Of a stretch of 64,000 nt of DNA, positions 1 through 7,715 are shown one piece after another (position 1 is the stretch's first letter; each line of letters begins with the position of its first letter). Origin of the DNA: Selenomonadaceae bacterium (GTDB taxonomy: Bacteria; Bacillota; Negativicutes; Selenomonadales; Selenomonadaceae); assembly GCA_017527075.1 (NCBI GenBank), contig JAFXQM010000019.1:1-64000 (forward strand). Direction: 5' to 3'. Below the pieces are notes generated by a model, which did no database searches, was not told the origin of the DNA, and worked only from the letters and a program-made list of their open reading frames with translations. The translations under genes and the position numbers were made by a program.

Positions 1-9
1 CTGAACAAC

Positions 10-237
10 TTAAACAGATTTAGAATCTCCAACTTTTTTATTATTACTATAAGACTCTAATTCCATAGATCTATTTAAATTGCTCATTCTTCCTTTTTTA
101 TAATAATATACATAAGAATATTTTGAAACATTTTCTGAAGTATTTTCTATATATCTTAAATTATTTTCCTTTGTTTCATTCAATTTTTCTAAGCATTGTT
201 TTTCAACCGATTCAAGTTCATCACATTTTTTTTTCAT
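10..237 (-). CDS. Small lysine-rich coiled-coil protein of unknown function, possibly a gene fragment
   Basis: I do not recognise this protein. The minus-strand frame gives about 75 residues from an ATG at 237, rich in Lys, Glu, Asn and Ser, with a likely coiled-coil first half and a polar tail. The frame stays open upstream to 330, but beyond about 265 it runs antisense to recR and is then probably not real. Codon use is AT-rich and quite unlike every other gene in the window. It may be the 3' end of a longer gene whose 5' part is missing, a horizontally acquired piece, or an assembly joint. No clear ribosome binding site precedes the ATG. Confidence 0.35.
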   Translation of the reverse strand: MKKKCDELESVEKQCLEKLNETKENNLRYIENTSENVSKYSYVYYYKKGRMSNLNRSMELESYSNNKKVGDSKSV

Positions 238-265
238 TGTTTTTTCTTTTTCTCTTAATTTTTTT

Positions 266-865
266 ATGAGTTCAAAAGCAATGGCGGCTCTGGTTGAGTC
301 GCTCACAAAGTTGCCGGGCGTCGGGAACAAAACCGCCGCTCGGCTCGCTTATCATATCGCGGCGATGAAAGCTGACGACGTGGAAAATTTGGCGGCGGCG
401 ATTCGCTCCGTCAAACTCAACACTCACGCCTGCGAAATTTGTTTCAACACGATTGACGCGGACAAAAATATCTGCGACATCTGCGCCAGCGACAAGCGCG
501 ACGGAAAAATTATTTGCGTGGTCAAGGACGCAAAAGATTTGGACGCAATAGAACGGGCGGGCACCTTCGGCGGAAAATATCACGTGACGGGCGGATTAAT
601 TTCTCCTCTGGCGGGCGTCTCGCAGGAGGACATTCGTTTGCGCGAACTGATTAAGCGCGTGGGCGAGGACAAAGTTGAGGAAGTCATCATTGCGTTCGAG
701 CCGACGGTCGAGGGAGATGCAACGTCGCTGTTCATTTCCCGCCTGCTCAATCCTGCGGGCGTCAAGGTCACCAAACTTGCGCGCGGCTTGGCGGTCGGCG
801 CGGACTTCGCGGGCACCGACAGCTTGACGATTGCCAAGGCGATAGAAAATCGCGTGCCCGTATAA
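266..865 (+). CDS. recR: Recombination mediator protein RecR
   Basis: RecR works with RecF and RecO to load RecA at gapped DNA. The 199-residue product has the family layout: an N-terminal helix-hairpin-helix around LPGVGNKTA (residues 16-24), a four-cysteine zinc site (C56, C59, C70, C73), then a Toprim domain starting near residue 82 and a C-terminal Walker-like segment. Its length matches the usual 198-201. The start is uncertain: the ATG at 266 lies at the edge of an AT-rich tract and has no Shine-Dalgarno sequence, and an ATG at 281 is the alternative. The dnaX-ybaB genes that often precede recR are not visible. A hairpin terminator follows directly. Confidence 0.93.
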   Translation: MSSKAMAALVESLTKLPGVGNKTAARLAYHIAAMKADDVENLAAAIRSVKLNTHACEICFNTIDADKNICDICASDKRDGKIICVVKDAKDLDAIERAGTFGGKYHVTGGLISPLAGVSQEDIRLRELIKRVGEDKVEEVIIAFEPTVEGDATSLFISRLLNPAGVKVTKLARGLAVGADFAGTDSLTIAKAIENRVPV

Positions 866-871
866 AATTTT

Positions 872-899
872 CTGCTCGGCGACGGGCAGATTTTTTTTT
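872..899 (+). terminator. Rho-independent terminator after recR
   Basis: A 7-bp stem CTGCTCG / CGGGCAG with loop GCGA is followed by nine T residues. Confidence 0.8.
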
Positions 900-916
900 G
901 CGCGGACGAAATTTTT

Positions 917-945
917 TTGCGTGAATGAAGTTTATCTGGTATGAT
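917..945 (+). promoter_or_regulatory. Sigma-70-type promoter for galU
   Basis: TTGCGT (917-922) and TATGAT (940-945) are separated by 17 bp. They lie 33 bp upstream of the galU start, after the recR terminator, so galU begins a new transcript. Confidence 0.55.
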
Positions 946-977
946 TGAAAAAAATTTTGCCAAGGGAGTGGTTCACA

Positions 978-1868
978 ATGAAAGTCAGGAAAGCAGTTAT
1001 CCCCGCCGCAGGTTTGGGCACAAGATTTTTGCCCGCGACAAAATCTCAGCCGAAAGAAATGTTGCCGATTGTCGACAAGCCGACGATTCAATACATAATC
1101 GAAGAGGCGGCGTCTGCGGGCGTCGAAGATATAATCGTCGTGACGGGGCGCAACAAACGCTCGATTGAAGACCACTTCGACCGCTCGATTGAACTTGAGC
1201 TGGAGCTGGAGCGCAAGGGCAAGGAAGAACTTTTGCAGATGGTCAGAGCCATTCCGGCAATCGCGAACATTCATTTCATTCGGCAGAAGCAACCGCTCGG
1301 CTTGGGGCACGCCGTCTTGACTGCAAGCCACTTCATCGGCGACGAACCCTTTGCCGTGCTGCTCGGAGATGATGTCGTCGTCGCGCGCAAACCCGTCCTT
1401 CAGCAGATGGTTGAGGTCTTCAACAAGTACAAAACTTCGATTCTCGGCGTGCAGGAAGTTTCAGCGGACGTCGTTCACAAGTACGGAATCGTTGACTGCA
1501 ACCACGTCGACGAAAATATTTACAAGGTCAAAGATTTGGTGGAGAAGCCCAAGCGCGAGGAGGCACCGAGCCGCATTGCGATTTTGGGGCGATACATTTT
1601 GACGCCGACGATTTTTTCTTACTTGGAGACGCAGACGCCCGGCGCGGGTGGAGAAATTCAGTTGACCGACGGGCTCAAGCGGCTGGCGCAGAACGAGGCA
1701 ATGTACGCTTACATTTTCAAAGGACACCGTTACGACGTGGGCACCAAGATGGGTTTCCTGCAGGCGAACATCGAATTTGCTTTGCGAAGCCCCGAAGTCG
1801 CCGACGATTTGAAAAAATATTTGGACGCCCTTCACGAGAACATGGAGTCAATGCTCGATTATGATTAA
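978..1868 (+). CDS. galU: UTP--glucose-1-phosphate uridylyltransferase GalU
   Basis: The enzyme makes UDP-glucose from UTP and glucose-1-phosphate in the cytosol, feeding glycolipid, LPS-core and capsule synthesis. The 296-residue product opens with KAVIPAAGLGTRFLPAT, the nucleotide-binding signature, and has the family segments KEMLPIVDKP, QPLGLGHAV, VLLGDDV and GGEIQLTDGL in order. The ATG at 978 is chosen because AAGGGAG lies about 8 bp upstream; an in-frame ATG at 945 would add 11 residues that do not fit the family. The last 8 bp overlap the next gene, so the two are probably co-translated. Confidence 0.96.
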   Translation: MKVRKAVIPAAGLGTRFLPATKSQPKEMLPIVDKPTIQYIIEEAASAGVEDIIVVTGRNKRSIEDHFDRSIELELELERKGKEELLQMVRAIPAIANIHFIRQKQPLGLGHAVLTASHFIGDEPFAVLLGDDVVVARKPVLQQMVEVFNKYKTSILGVQEVSADVVHKYGIVDCNHVDENIYKVKDLVEKPKREEAPSRIAILGRYILTPTIFSYLETQTPGAGGEIQLTDGLKRLAQNEAMYAYIFKGHRYDVGTKMGFLQANIEFALRSPEVADDLKKYLDALHENMESMLDYD

Positions 1869-3000
1869 GCTCATGGCAAATAAAAATCGCGGCGCGGAGG
1901 TCGACACGTCAGCTTATTCATTCGCCGCGACGGAAAAAATTCGCGGGCTTCACGAATCACTCGACGCTTACTCAGAAACGCCGCTGCTTGAGTTGAAAAA
2001 TTTCGCCGCAGAAAAAAATATCCGCGCGCTTTACGTCAAGGACGAATCGAAACGCTTCGGGCTCAAGGCGTTCAAAGGGCTCGGCGGGGTGTGGGCGATT
2101 TACAAAGTCATCAGCCGCGCCCTCGGCTTGGACAATCCGACGCTCGAAGAAATTTTCACTCACCGCGCTGAACTCGACGCAATGACTTTCATCACGACGA
2201 CCGACGGCAATCACGGCAAAGGCGTTTCGTGGGCGGCGGGGCTCTTCGGCTGCAAATCGTTCGTGTACATGCCGCGCGGCACCGTGGAGATTCGGGCGCA
2301 GGCAATTCGCGACGCGGGCTCGGCTCAAGTTCAAATAACCGACATGACCTACGATGACTGCGTGAAATTCACGGCTCGGCTCGCGCAAGAAAATCATTGG
2401 CACTTGATTCAAGACACGTCGTGGGACGGTTACGAGGAAATTCCCGCGCAGATTATGTTGGGCTACTCGACGCTGGCTTACGAGGCTTTGCGGCAGATGA
2501 ATTATCTTCGTCCGACGCACATTTTCCTGCAGGCGGGCGTGGGCTCGATGGCGGGCGCGATTGCCGCAGTGTTCGCTGAAGTGTTCAAAGAAAATCCGCC
2601 GCGCGTGACAATCGTGGAGCCGACGGAGGTCGCCTGCTTCTACGAGACGATGAGAATCGGCGACGGGAAAATTTATTCGGCGACGGGCAACGGGCGCACG
2701 ATGATGGCGGGTTTGAATTGCGCGACGCCCTGTGAACTCGCGTGGAAAATTTTGCGACGCTACTCAGCAGACACCGCCACGATTTCCGACGACGTTGCCG
2801 CCGAGGGCATGAGAGTTTTGGCGGCGAACAAAATTATTTCGGGCGAATCGGGTTGCGCGGGTTTTGCCTTGGCGAATGCGGCGTTGAACTCGGAGGAATT
2901 GCGCGGCGCACTTGAGCTTGACGAAAACTCGATAATTTTTGTCGTGAACACGGAGGGCGACACCGACCCCGCTAACTACGCGCGAGTGATTAACGGTTAA
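1861..3000 (+). CDS. dpaL: Diaminopropionate ammonia-lyase (PLP enzyme)
   Basis: The family splits 2,3-diaminopropionate into pyruvate and two ammonia using PLP. The 379-residue sequence has KDESKRFGLKAFKGLGG, where K72 is the expected Schiff-base lysine, TTDGNHGKGV and a later glycine-rich phosphate loop, as in E. coli YgeX. It starts inside the end of galU (ATGATTAA overlap); an ATG at 1873 is an alternative. Neither has a strong ribosome site, which suggests translational coupling. Downstream lie a TAXI binding protein and a glutamate-type symporter, so this stretch may be an amino-acid uptake and catabolism unit. A threonine-dehydratase-like role is less likely given the DpaL-specific motifs. 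Confidence 0.9.
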   Translation: MIKLMANKNRGAEVDTSAYSFAATEKIRGLHESLDAYSETPLLELKNFAAEKNIRALYVKDESKRFGLKAFKGLGGVWAIYKVISRALGLDNPTLEEIFTHRAELDAMTFITTTDGNHGKGVSWAAGLFGCKSFVYMPRGTVEIRAQAIRDAGSAQVQITDMTYDDCVKFTARLAQENHWHLIQDTSWDGYEEIPAQIMLGYSTLAYEALRQMNYLRPTHIFLQAGVGSMAGAIAAVFAEVFKENPPRVTIVEPTEVACFYETMRIGDGKIYSATGNGRTMMAGLNCATPCELAWKILRRYSADTATISDDVAAEGMRVLAANKIISGESGCAGFALANAALNSEELRGALELDENSIIFVVNTEGDTDPANYARVING

Positions 3001-3005
3001 AAAAA

Positions 3006-3023
3006 ATTCCTAATTCCTAATTG
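3006..3023. repeat. Heptamer-type repeat (TAATTCC)
   Basis: Two to three units of the 7-bp pattern ATTCCTA lie just after the dpaL stop and upstream of the TAXI gene. It is one of at least ten such sites in the window. Confidence 0.6.
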
Positions 3024-3039
3024 AAAAGGGGGCTTTACC

Positions 3040-4044
3040 ATGAAGGCATTGAAACTTTTGCTGCTCTTGCCGATAATCGCGCTGTGCTTCGGCTGCGGCG
3101 GAGAAAATTCCGCAAGCAATGCAATACGCTTCGGCACGGGCGGCACCGGCGGCATGTATTACGCTTACGGCACCGCGCTGGCAAAAATGATTGACGCCGA
3201 GAGCAAAGGAGGGCACGCGCTGGACGTAAAAATGACTGCGGGCTCGGCGGCGAATCTCAGACTTTTGCGCGAAAAATTTTTGGACATTGCAATCGTTCAG
3301 AGCGACACACTCTCCAACGCGATTAACGGGCGCGGAGTATTCGCGGCGGCGGGACCCGGCGTCGGTTATGCGGCTGTGGCGGGGCTTTATACTGAAGCGT
3401 ACCAAATTGTCGTTTCGAAAAATTCAGGCATAACGAACGTCAGCGAACTGGTCGGCAAAAGAGTTTCCGTCGGCGAGCGCGAATCGGGCGTCCTGCAAAA
3501 TGCCGAGCAAATTTTAATGGCGCACGGGCTGACCTTTGAGATGATTGAGCCGGTTTACATGTCGTTCACGGATTCTGCCTCCGCCATGGAGAAGGGACAA
3601 ATCGACGCGTTTTTCATCACGGCGGGCGCGCCCACGGCTGCCATTGCCGACTTGGCGACCAAGAAGGAAATTAAAATCCTTTCCATCGAACCCGACGTTC
3701 AAAATAACATGATGAAACTTTATAAGGGATACACGCGCTGCACCATTCCCGCCAACACTTACGCGGGACAAACCGAACCCGTTCAGACAATCGGCGTCAA
3801 AGCGGTTTTGGTTGCGAGCACGGATTTGAAAGACGATGAAGTTCTTTTCCTCACCGAATTTATTTTCAAGAACGCCGAAAATCTTCCGCACAACACGAGC
3901 GACAAACTCACGGTCAATTACGCGATTCAAGACATCCCCGCGAGCTTTCATGCGGGCGCGGCGAAATTTTACGACATGCAGGGCGTGAAGGTCAACATTT
4001 ACAGCGGCAAGTCAAGCGAATCCGTCAAAGCCAGTCAAGACTGA
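3040..4044 (+). CDS. TAXI-family solute-binding lipoprotein
   Basis: TAXI proteins are extracytoplasmic solute receptors normally paired with TRAP permeases. The 334-residue product begins with a hydrophobic signal ending in a cysteine near residue 19, consistent with lipidation. It then has FGTGGTGGMYYAYG, the TAXI hallmark, GSAANLRLL, and a segment around GKRVSVGERESG. A Shine-Dalgarno run AAAGGGGG precedes the ATG. No TRAP membrane subunit is present: the next gene, 15 bp downstream, is a GltS-type symporter. I infer that the two may work together; the ligand is unknown, though glutamate or a related acid fits the neighbour. Confidence 0.9.
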   Translation: MKALKLLLLLPIIALCFGCGGENSASNAIRFGTGGTGGMYYAYGTALAKMIDAESKGGHALDVKMTAGSAANLRLLREKFLDIAIVQSDTLSNAINGRGVFAAAGPGVGYAAVAGLYTEAYQIVVSKNSGITNVSELVGKRVSVGERESGVLQNAEQILMAHGLTFEMIEPVYMSFTDSASAMEKGQIDAFFITAGAPTAAIADLATKKEIKILSIEPDVQNNMMKLYKGYTRCTIPANTYAGQTEPVQTIGVKAVLVASTDLKDDEVLFLTEFIFKNAENLPHNTSDKLTVNYAIQDIPASFHAGAAKFYDMQGVKVNIYSGKSSESVKASQD

Positions 4045-4059
4045 TAGGAGGTCGCCCAA

Positions 4060-5250
4060 ATGTATACGCTTGAATTCAACATGTATCAGACGCTGGCGAT
4101 TGCGGTCATCATGCTTTACGTCGGCACGCTCCTAAAAAAACGAATTCAATTCCTCGAAACTTTTTGTATCCCGTCGCCCGTCGTCGGCGGGTTGCTCTTC
4201 GCCATTATAAGTTGCATTCTTTACACGTCGGGTCTCGTCGGTTTTGCCTTCGACGAAACGCTCAAAACCGTTTGCATGGTCGCGTTCTTTACGTCGGTCG
4301 GTTTTCAGGCGAACATAAAAGTTTTAAAAACAGGCGGCGTCAGTCTTATGATTTTCCTCGGCTGCGTCTGCGCACTGATTTTTGCCCAAAACTTTTTGGC
4401 GGTCGGCTTGTCGAACCTTCTGAACATCAGCCCGTTCATCGGACTGTGCACGGGCTCAATCTCCATGGTCGGCGGTCACGGCACGGCGGGGGCTTTCGGT
4501 CCTGTGCTTGAGGATTTGGGGCTCGTCGGCGCGACGACTCTTTGCACGGCCGCCGCCACGTTCGGATTGGTCGCCGGCTCACTCATGGGCGGTCCCCTCG
4601 GCAGAAGATTAATCCTCGGAAAAGATTTGCTAAAGACTGCTGTCAAGGCGGACGAAACTCCGCTGGTCGAAGAGGAGAAAAAGCACAAACGCTCCGTTAG
4701 CATGTACGCGCCCGCCGCTTATCAGCTGGCAATCGCCATGGGTTTGGGTACGGTCGTTTCCATGCTGCTTTCCAAGACCGGCATGACCTTCCCGATTTAT
4801 ATCGGCGCAATGATTGTCGCGGCGATTATGCGCAACTGGAGCGAATTCACGGGGGCATTCACGGTGCACATCGGCGAGATAAACGACATCGGCGGAATTT
4901 GTCTTTCGCTGTTCCTCGGCATTGCCATGATAACTTTGAAGCTGTGGCAGTTGGCTGAACTCGCGCTGCCGCTCGTCGTGCTGCTCGTCGGACAGACAAC
5001 GCTCATGTTCCTGTTCGCTTACTTCATAATCTTCAACGTGCTCGGTCGCGATTACGACGCGGCGATTTTATCGGCGGGCTCTTGCGGCTTCGGCATGGGT
5101 GCCACGCCCAACGCCATGGCAAATATGCAAGTCCTCACCGCCAAGTTTGCGCCGTCGGTCAAAGCTTACATCCTCGTGCCGATTGTCGGTTCCATGTTCG
5201 CCGATTTCATCAACAGCTTGACCATTACTTTCTTTATCAATTTCATTTGA
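4060..5250 (+). CDS. gltS: Sodium/glutamate symporter GltS
   Basis: GltS takes up glutamate with sodium across the inner membrane. The 396-residue protein is almost entirely hydrophobic helices with the family re-entrant-loop signatures: SMVGGHGTAGAFGP in the first half and SCGFGMGATPNAMANM in the second, the two inverted halves flanking a charged cytoplasmic linker near residues 190-220. Length is typical (about 400). GGAGG lies just upstream of the ATG. It follows the TAXI binding protein by 15 bp and precedes an 82-residue protein by 9 bp, so the three look like one unit. Confidence 0.94.
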   Translation: MYTLEFNMYQTLAIAVIMLYVGTLLKKRIQFLETFCIPSPVVGGLLFAIISCILYTSGLVGFAFDETLKTVCMVAFFTSVGFQANIKVLKTGGVSLMIFLGCVCALIFAQNFLAVGLSNLLNISPFIGLCTGSISMVGGHGTAGAFGPVLEDLGLVGATTLCTAAATFGLVAGSLMGGPLGRRLILGKDLLKTAVKADETPLVEEEKKHKRSVSMYAPAAYQLAIAMGLGTVVSMLLSKTGMTFPIYIGAMIVAAIMRNWSEFTGAFTVHIGEINDIGGICLSLFLGIAMITLKLWQLAELALPLVVLLVGQTTLMFLFAYFIIFNVLGRDYDAAILSAGSCGFGMGATPNAMANMQVLTAKFAPSVKAYILVPIVGSMFADFINSLTITFFINFI

Positions 5251-5259
5251 GGTGATTAA

Positions 5260-5508
5260 ATGTTTGACAGTGGTTTGACTAATGAGCAATTCAATTCTCA
5301 CTTGGAGACGCTCGCGAAACTCATCGAGGCCAAGGCGCAGAACGTAACCGAGGCCGCGCAGATTGTCCGCGACGCAAAAATCCAAGCCGCAGAAAAATCC
5401 GAGCCCACGGAAAAAATTTTGAACTTCGCGACGGATAATTTGGCTCTGCCCGAAGTCCACGTCGAAGAAAAACTCAAGGAGCAAATCGAAGTTCGCAAAG
5501 ACTTCTGA
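5260..5508 (+). CDS. Small soluble protein of unknown function downstream of gltS
   Basis: I do not recognise this 82-residue product. It is acidic, Glu/Ala/Lys-rich and mainly helical by eye, with no signal peptide or membrane segment. A good GAGGTGATT site precedes the ATG, and the gene is only 9 bp after gltS and immediately before a terminator. This supports real translation and a link to the TAXI-GltS pair, perhaps as an accessory or regulator. Confidence 0.7.
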   Translation: MFDSGLTNEQFNSHLETLAKLIEAKAQNVTEAAQIVRDAKIQAAEKSEPTEKILNFATDNLALPEVHVEEKLKEQIEVRKDF

Positions 5509-5530
5509 CGAAAATTTTTCCACAAAAAAT

Positions 5531-5560
5531 CCCCGACGTTTAATCGGGGAAATTTTTTTT
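5531..5560 (+). terminator. Terminator of the gltS transcript, possibly bidirectional
   Basis: Stem CCCCGA / TCGGGG with loop CGTTTAA, followed by AAATTTTTTTT and preceded by an A-run. It could also serve pyrD, which converges from the right. Confidence 0.8.
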
Positions 5561-5564
5561 ACAA

Positions 5565-5597
5565 CTCCTACCTCCTACCTCCTAAATCCTAATTCCT
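5565..5597. repeat. Heptamer repeat overlapping the pyrD stop codon
   Basis: Tandem 7-bp units of the CTCCTAC / CCTAATT type. On the minus strand this gives GGAATTAGGATTTAG, which encodes the last residues and stop (GIRI*) of the pyrD fusion. Confidence 0.7.
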
Positions 5598-6895
5598 TTG
5601 ACGAGTTCGCGGATATTTTTCAAGCCGCAGCCCCGCAAATATTTTTCCAAGTCGTCAGCGATTTTCATCGTGGCGGAAGGTTCGGAGAAATTCGCCGTGC
5701 CAATCGCGACAGCCGACGCGCCCGCCAAGAAAAATTCTGCCGCGTCGGAAGCCGAACGAATGCCCCCCATGCCGATTATCGGAAGCTTGACGGCGTTGGC
5801 GACCTGCCAGACCATGCGAAGTGCCACGGGTTTAATCGCGCCGCCCGACAGCCCGCCCGTGATATTGCCGAGAGTCGGACGCCACGTGTGAATATTTATT
5901 TCCATTCCCATGAGCGTGTTTATCAGCGAAAGGCAATCGGCGCCCGCCGCCTCGCACGCGCGCGCAATTTCCGTGATGTCCGTAACATTCGGGCTGAGTT
6001 TAACGATTATCGGTTTGCGAGAATTTTTTTTCGCCGCCTGAGTGACTGCCGCCGCCTGCCGCGCGTCCGTGCCGAAAATTATTCCGCCGTCCTTGACGTT
6101 TGGGCAGGAAATGTTGAGTTCAAGAGCCGCCACGCCGTCCGCGTCCAAAAGTTTCGCCAGCCGCCCGTAATCGTCGACGCTTGAGCCGCTGACGTTCACG
6201 ACGACGTTCATTTTATTTTTGATTCGCGGGAGGATGTCCGCCAAAAATTTTTCGACGCCGGGGTTTTCCAAGCCGATACAATTCAACATGCCCGACGGAG
6301 TTTCGGTGATTCGCACGCCGTCATTTCCTCTGCGCGGCTTGAGCGTAATGCATTTGACCATGACGCCGCCGAGCCTCTGAAGGTCGACGAAGTTTTCAAA
6401 TTCCTCGCCGAAACCGAACGTGCCCGACGCGGCAAAAATCGGCGTGTTGAGTTTGAGCCCGCAAAGTTCCGTCTGCAAAATATTTTCCGTGGCGTCGAAA
6501 GTTCTCGGCGAAAAATTTTTTCCGTAACGCGAATCAATCCACTGCACGAAGTCGAAAAGATTTTTCAGGCAAGCGCGCGCCTCATCCGCGGAAAATTCTT
6601 TCTCATTGTGAATCGCGGCATTACCGGCTTTGCGGCAGAAGTGGAGCTTGTCCGAAAGATTTTTCCCGACGGCGCGTTCAAAGTTCGCGTTGGCAATCAA
6701 ATCGTAAAGGTTATCGGTCGCGGGCGAAAAATTTTTGTCGGCGGCGTAAACCCACTTAATCGCCGCGTCGAGAGCAGTCCGCACGAGTTTGACGCACGAA
6801 TCGTAAGAATTTTGGAAAGCGCGTTCGGCGTCGACGCAATCCTTGGAAAAGGCGCGGTATTCGGGCTTGTCGTTGAGGAAGGAAAAATTATTCAC
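5582..6895 (-). CDS. pyrD: DUF4145 (HEPN-clan) domain fused to dihydroorotate dehydrogenase PyrD
   Basis: PyrD with PyrK forms the NAD-linked class 1B dihydroorotate dehydrogenase of pyrimidine synthesis. The last 300 residues are a complete Pyr[31 protein letters not shown] with the catalytic cysteine, [20 protein letters not shown]. In front sit about 140 extra residues without a stop. They look like DUF4145, the domain at the N-terminus of some restriction subunits, with the R-x2-GN-x3-H pattern RKAGNAAIH at residues 88-96. The GTG at 6895 is chosen for the GGAGG 8 bp upstream; it overlaps the pyrK end by 8 bp. A TTG at 6478 could start PyrD alone, but its ribosome site is weak. The C-terminus is encoded by a heptamer repeat. 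Confidence 0.88.
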   Translation of the reverse strand: MNNFSFLNDKPEYRAFSKDCVDAERAFQNSYDSCVKLVRTALDAAIKWVYAADKNFSPATDNLYDLIANANFERAVGKNLSDKLHFCRKAGNAAIHNEKEFSADEARACLKNLFDFVQWIDSRYGKNFSPRTFDATENILQTELCGLKLNTPIFAASGTFGFGEEFENFVDLQRLGGVMVKCITLKPRRGNDGVRITETPSGMLNCIGLENPGVEKFLADILPRIKNKMNVVVNVSGSSVDDYGRLAKLLDADGVAALELNISCPNVKDGGIIFGTDARQAAAVTQAAKKNSRKPIIVKLSPNVTDITEIARACEAAGADCLSLINTLMGMEINIHTWRPTLGNITGGLSGGAIKPVALRMVWQVANAVKLPIIGMGGIRSASDAAEFFLAGASAVAIGTANFSEPSATMKIADDLEKYLRGCGLKNIRELVKGIRI

Positions 6896-7646
6896 GCCTC
6901 TCACCTCCGAAAACTTTTCGCGCGTCGAAAATGGGTCCGTCCTTGCAAACTTTTTTGCGCCCGTCGACGGTGTCAATCGAACAGCTCAGGCACGCGCCGA
7001 GCCCGCACGCCATGCGCTTCTCGAAAGAAACTTCGCAGGGAAGATTTTTTTCCGCCGCCAGCCGCGCCACGCCGCGCATCATAATTTCGGGACCGCACGT
7101 GAGAATCGCCGAATAATTTTCCGCCGCCAAAATTTCGGGCAGAAAATCCGTGACGAAACCTTTTTTGTGATAACTGCCGTCGTCGGTCGTGATGAAAATT
7201 TTTTCGACGTGAGGACGGAACTCCTCCTGCCAAAAGAGAACTTCGCCGCGCGTCCGTCCGCCGATTAAAACGTCCGCAGAAAATTTTTCCGCCGCGCAAA
7301 GGAGCGGAGCCATGCCCATGCCGCCGCCCGCCAAAAGAATTTTCCCGCCGAAGTCCGAGTAACCGTTGCCGAGCGCGCCCAAGATGTTCAAAGTCTCGCC
7401 CGCCCGCCGCGCTGATAATTTTTCGGTGCCGCGCCCGACAGCCCGATAAAAAATTTTTACTTTGCCGCCGTCGGTGCCCGCGATTCCCAGCGGTCGTCGC
7501 AGCGTGAAGTCGTCGGAAATTTTTACTTGAACGAATTGACCCGCGCGAGAATTTTCCGCGAGTTCGGGCGCGTCGACAGTCAGGCGGAAAATTTTTTCGG
7601 CAACCTCTTCGTTCGACAAAATCTTCGCGTTGAAAGTTTTAACCAC
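6888..7646 (-). CDS. pyrK: Dihydroorotate dehydrogenase electron-transfer subunit PyrK
   Basis: PyrK carries FAD and a 2Fe-2S cluster and passes electrons from PyrD to NAD. The 252-residue product has a ferredoxin-reductase-type FAD site ([10 protein letters not shown]), an NAD-binding stretch [13 protein letters not shown], and a C-terminal cysteine cluster GLGACLSC followed by VCKDGP. The start is GTG at 7646 behind GGGGGTG. It overlaps the following pyrD fusion by 8 bp, as expected for subunits made in equal amounts. Confidence 0.95.
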   Translation of the reverse strand: MVKTFNAKILSNEEVAEKIFRLTVDAPELAENSRAGQFVQVKISDDFTLRRPLGIAGTDGGKVKIFYRAVGRGTEKLSARRAGETLNILGALGNGYSDFGGKILLAGGGMGMAPLLCAAEKFSADVLIGGRTRGEVLFWQEEFRPHVEKIFITTDDGSYHKKGFVTDFLPEILAAENYSAILTCGPEIMMRGVARLAAEKNLPCEVSFEKRMACGLGACLSCSIDTVDGRKKVCKDGPIFDARKVFGGERRE

Positions 7647-7658
7647 ACAATCACCCCC

Positions 7659-7690
7659 AAAAAAAATCCCTCCGTTTGCAGAGGGATTTT
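7659..7690 (-). terminator. Terminator downstream of htpG
   Basis: On the minus strand TCCCTC / GAGGGA (6 bp, 8-nt loop) is followed by a long T-run. It separates htpG from pyrK. Confidence 0.75.
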
Positions 7691-7715
7691 AAATTATTTG
7701 CTTGCGAATGGCAAA

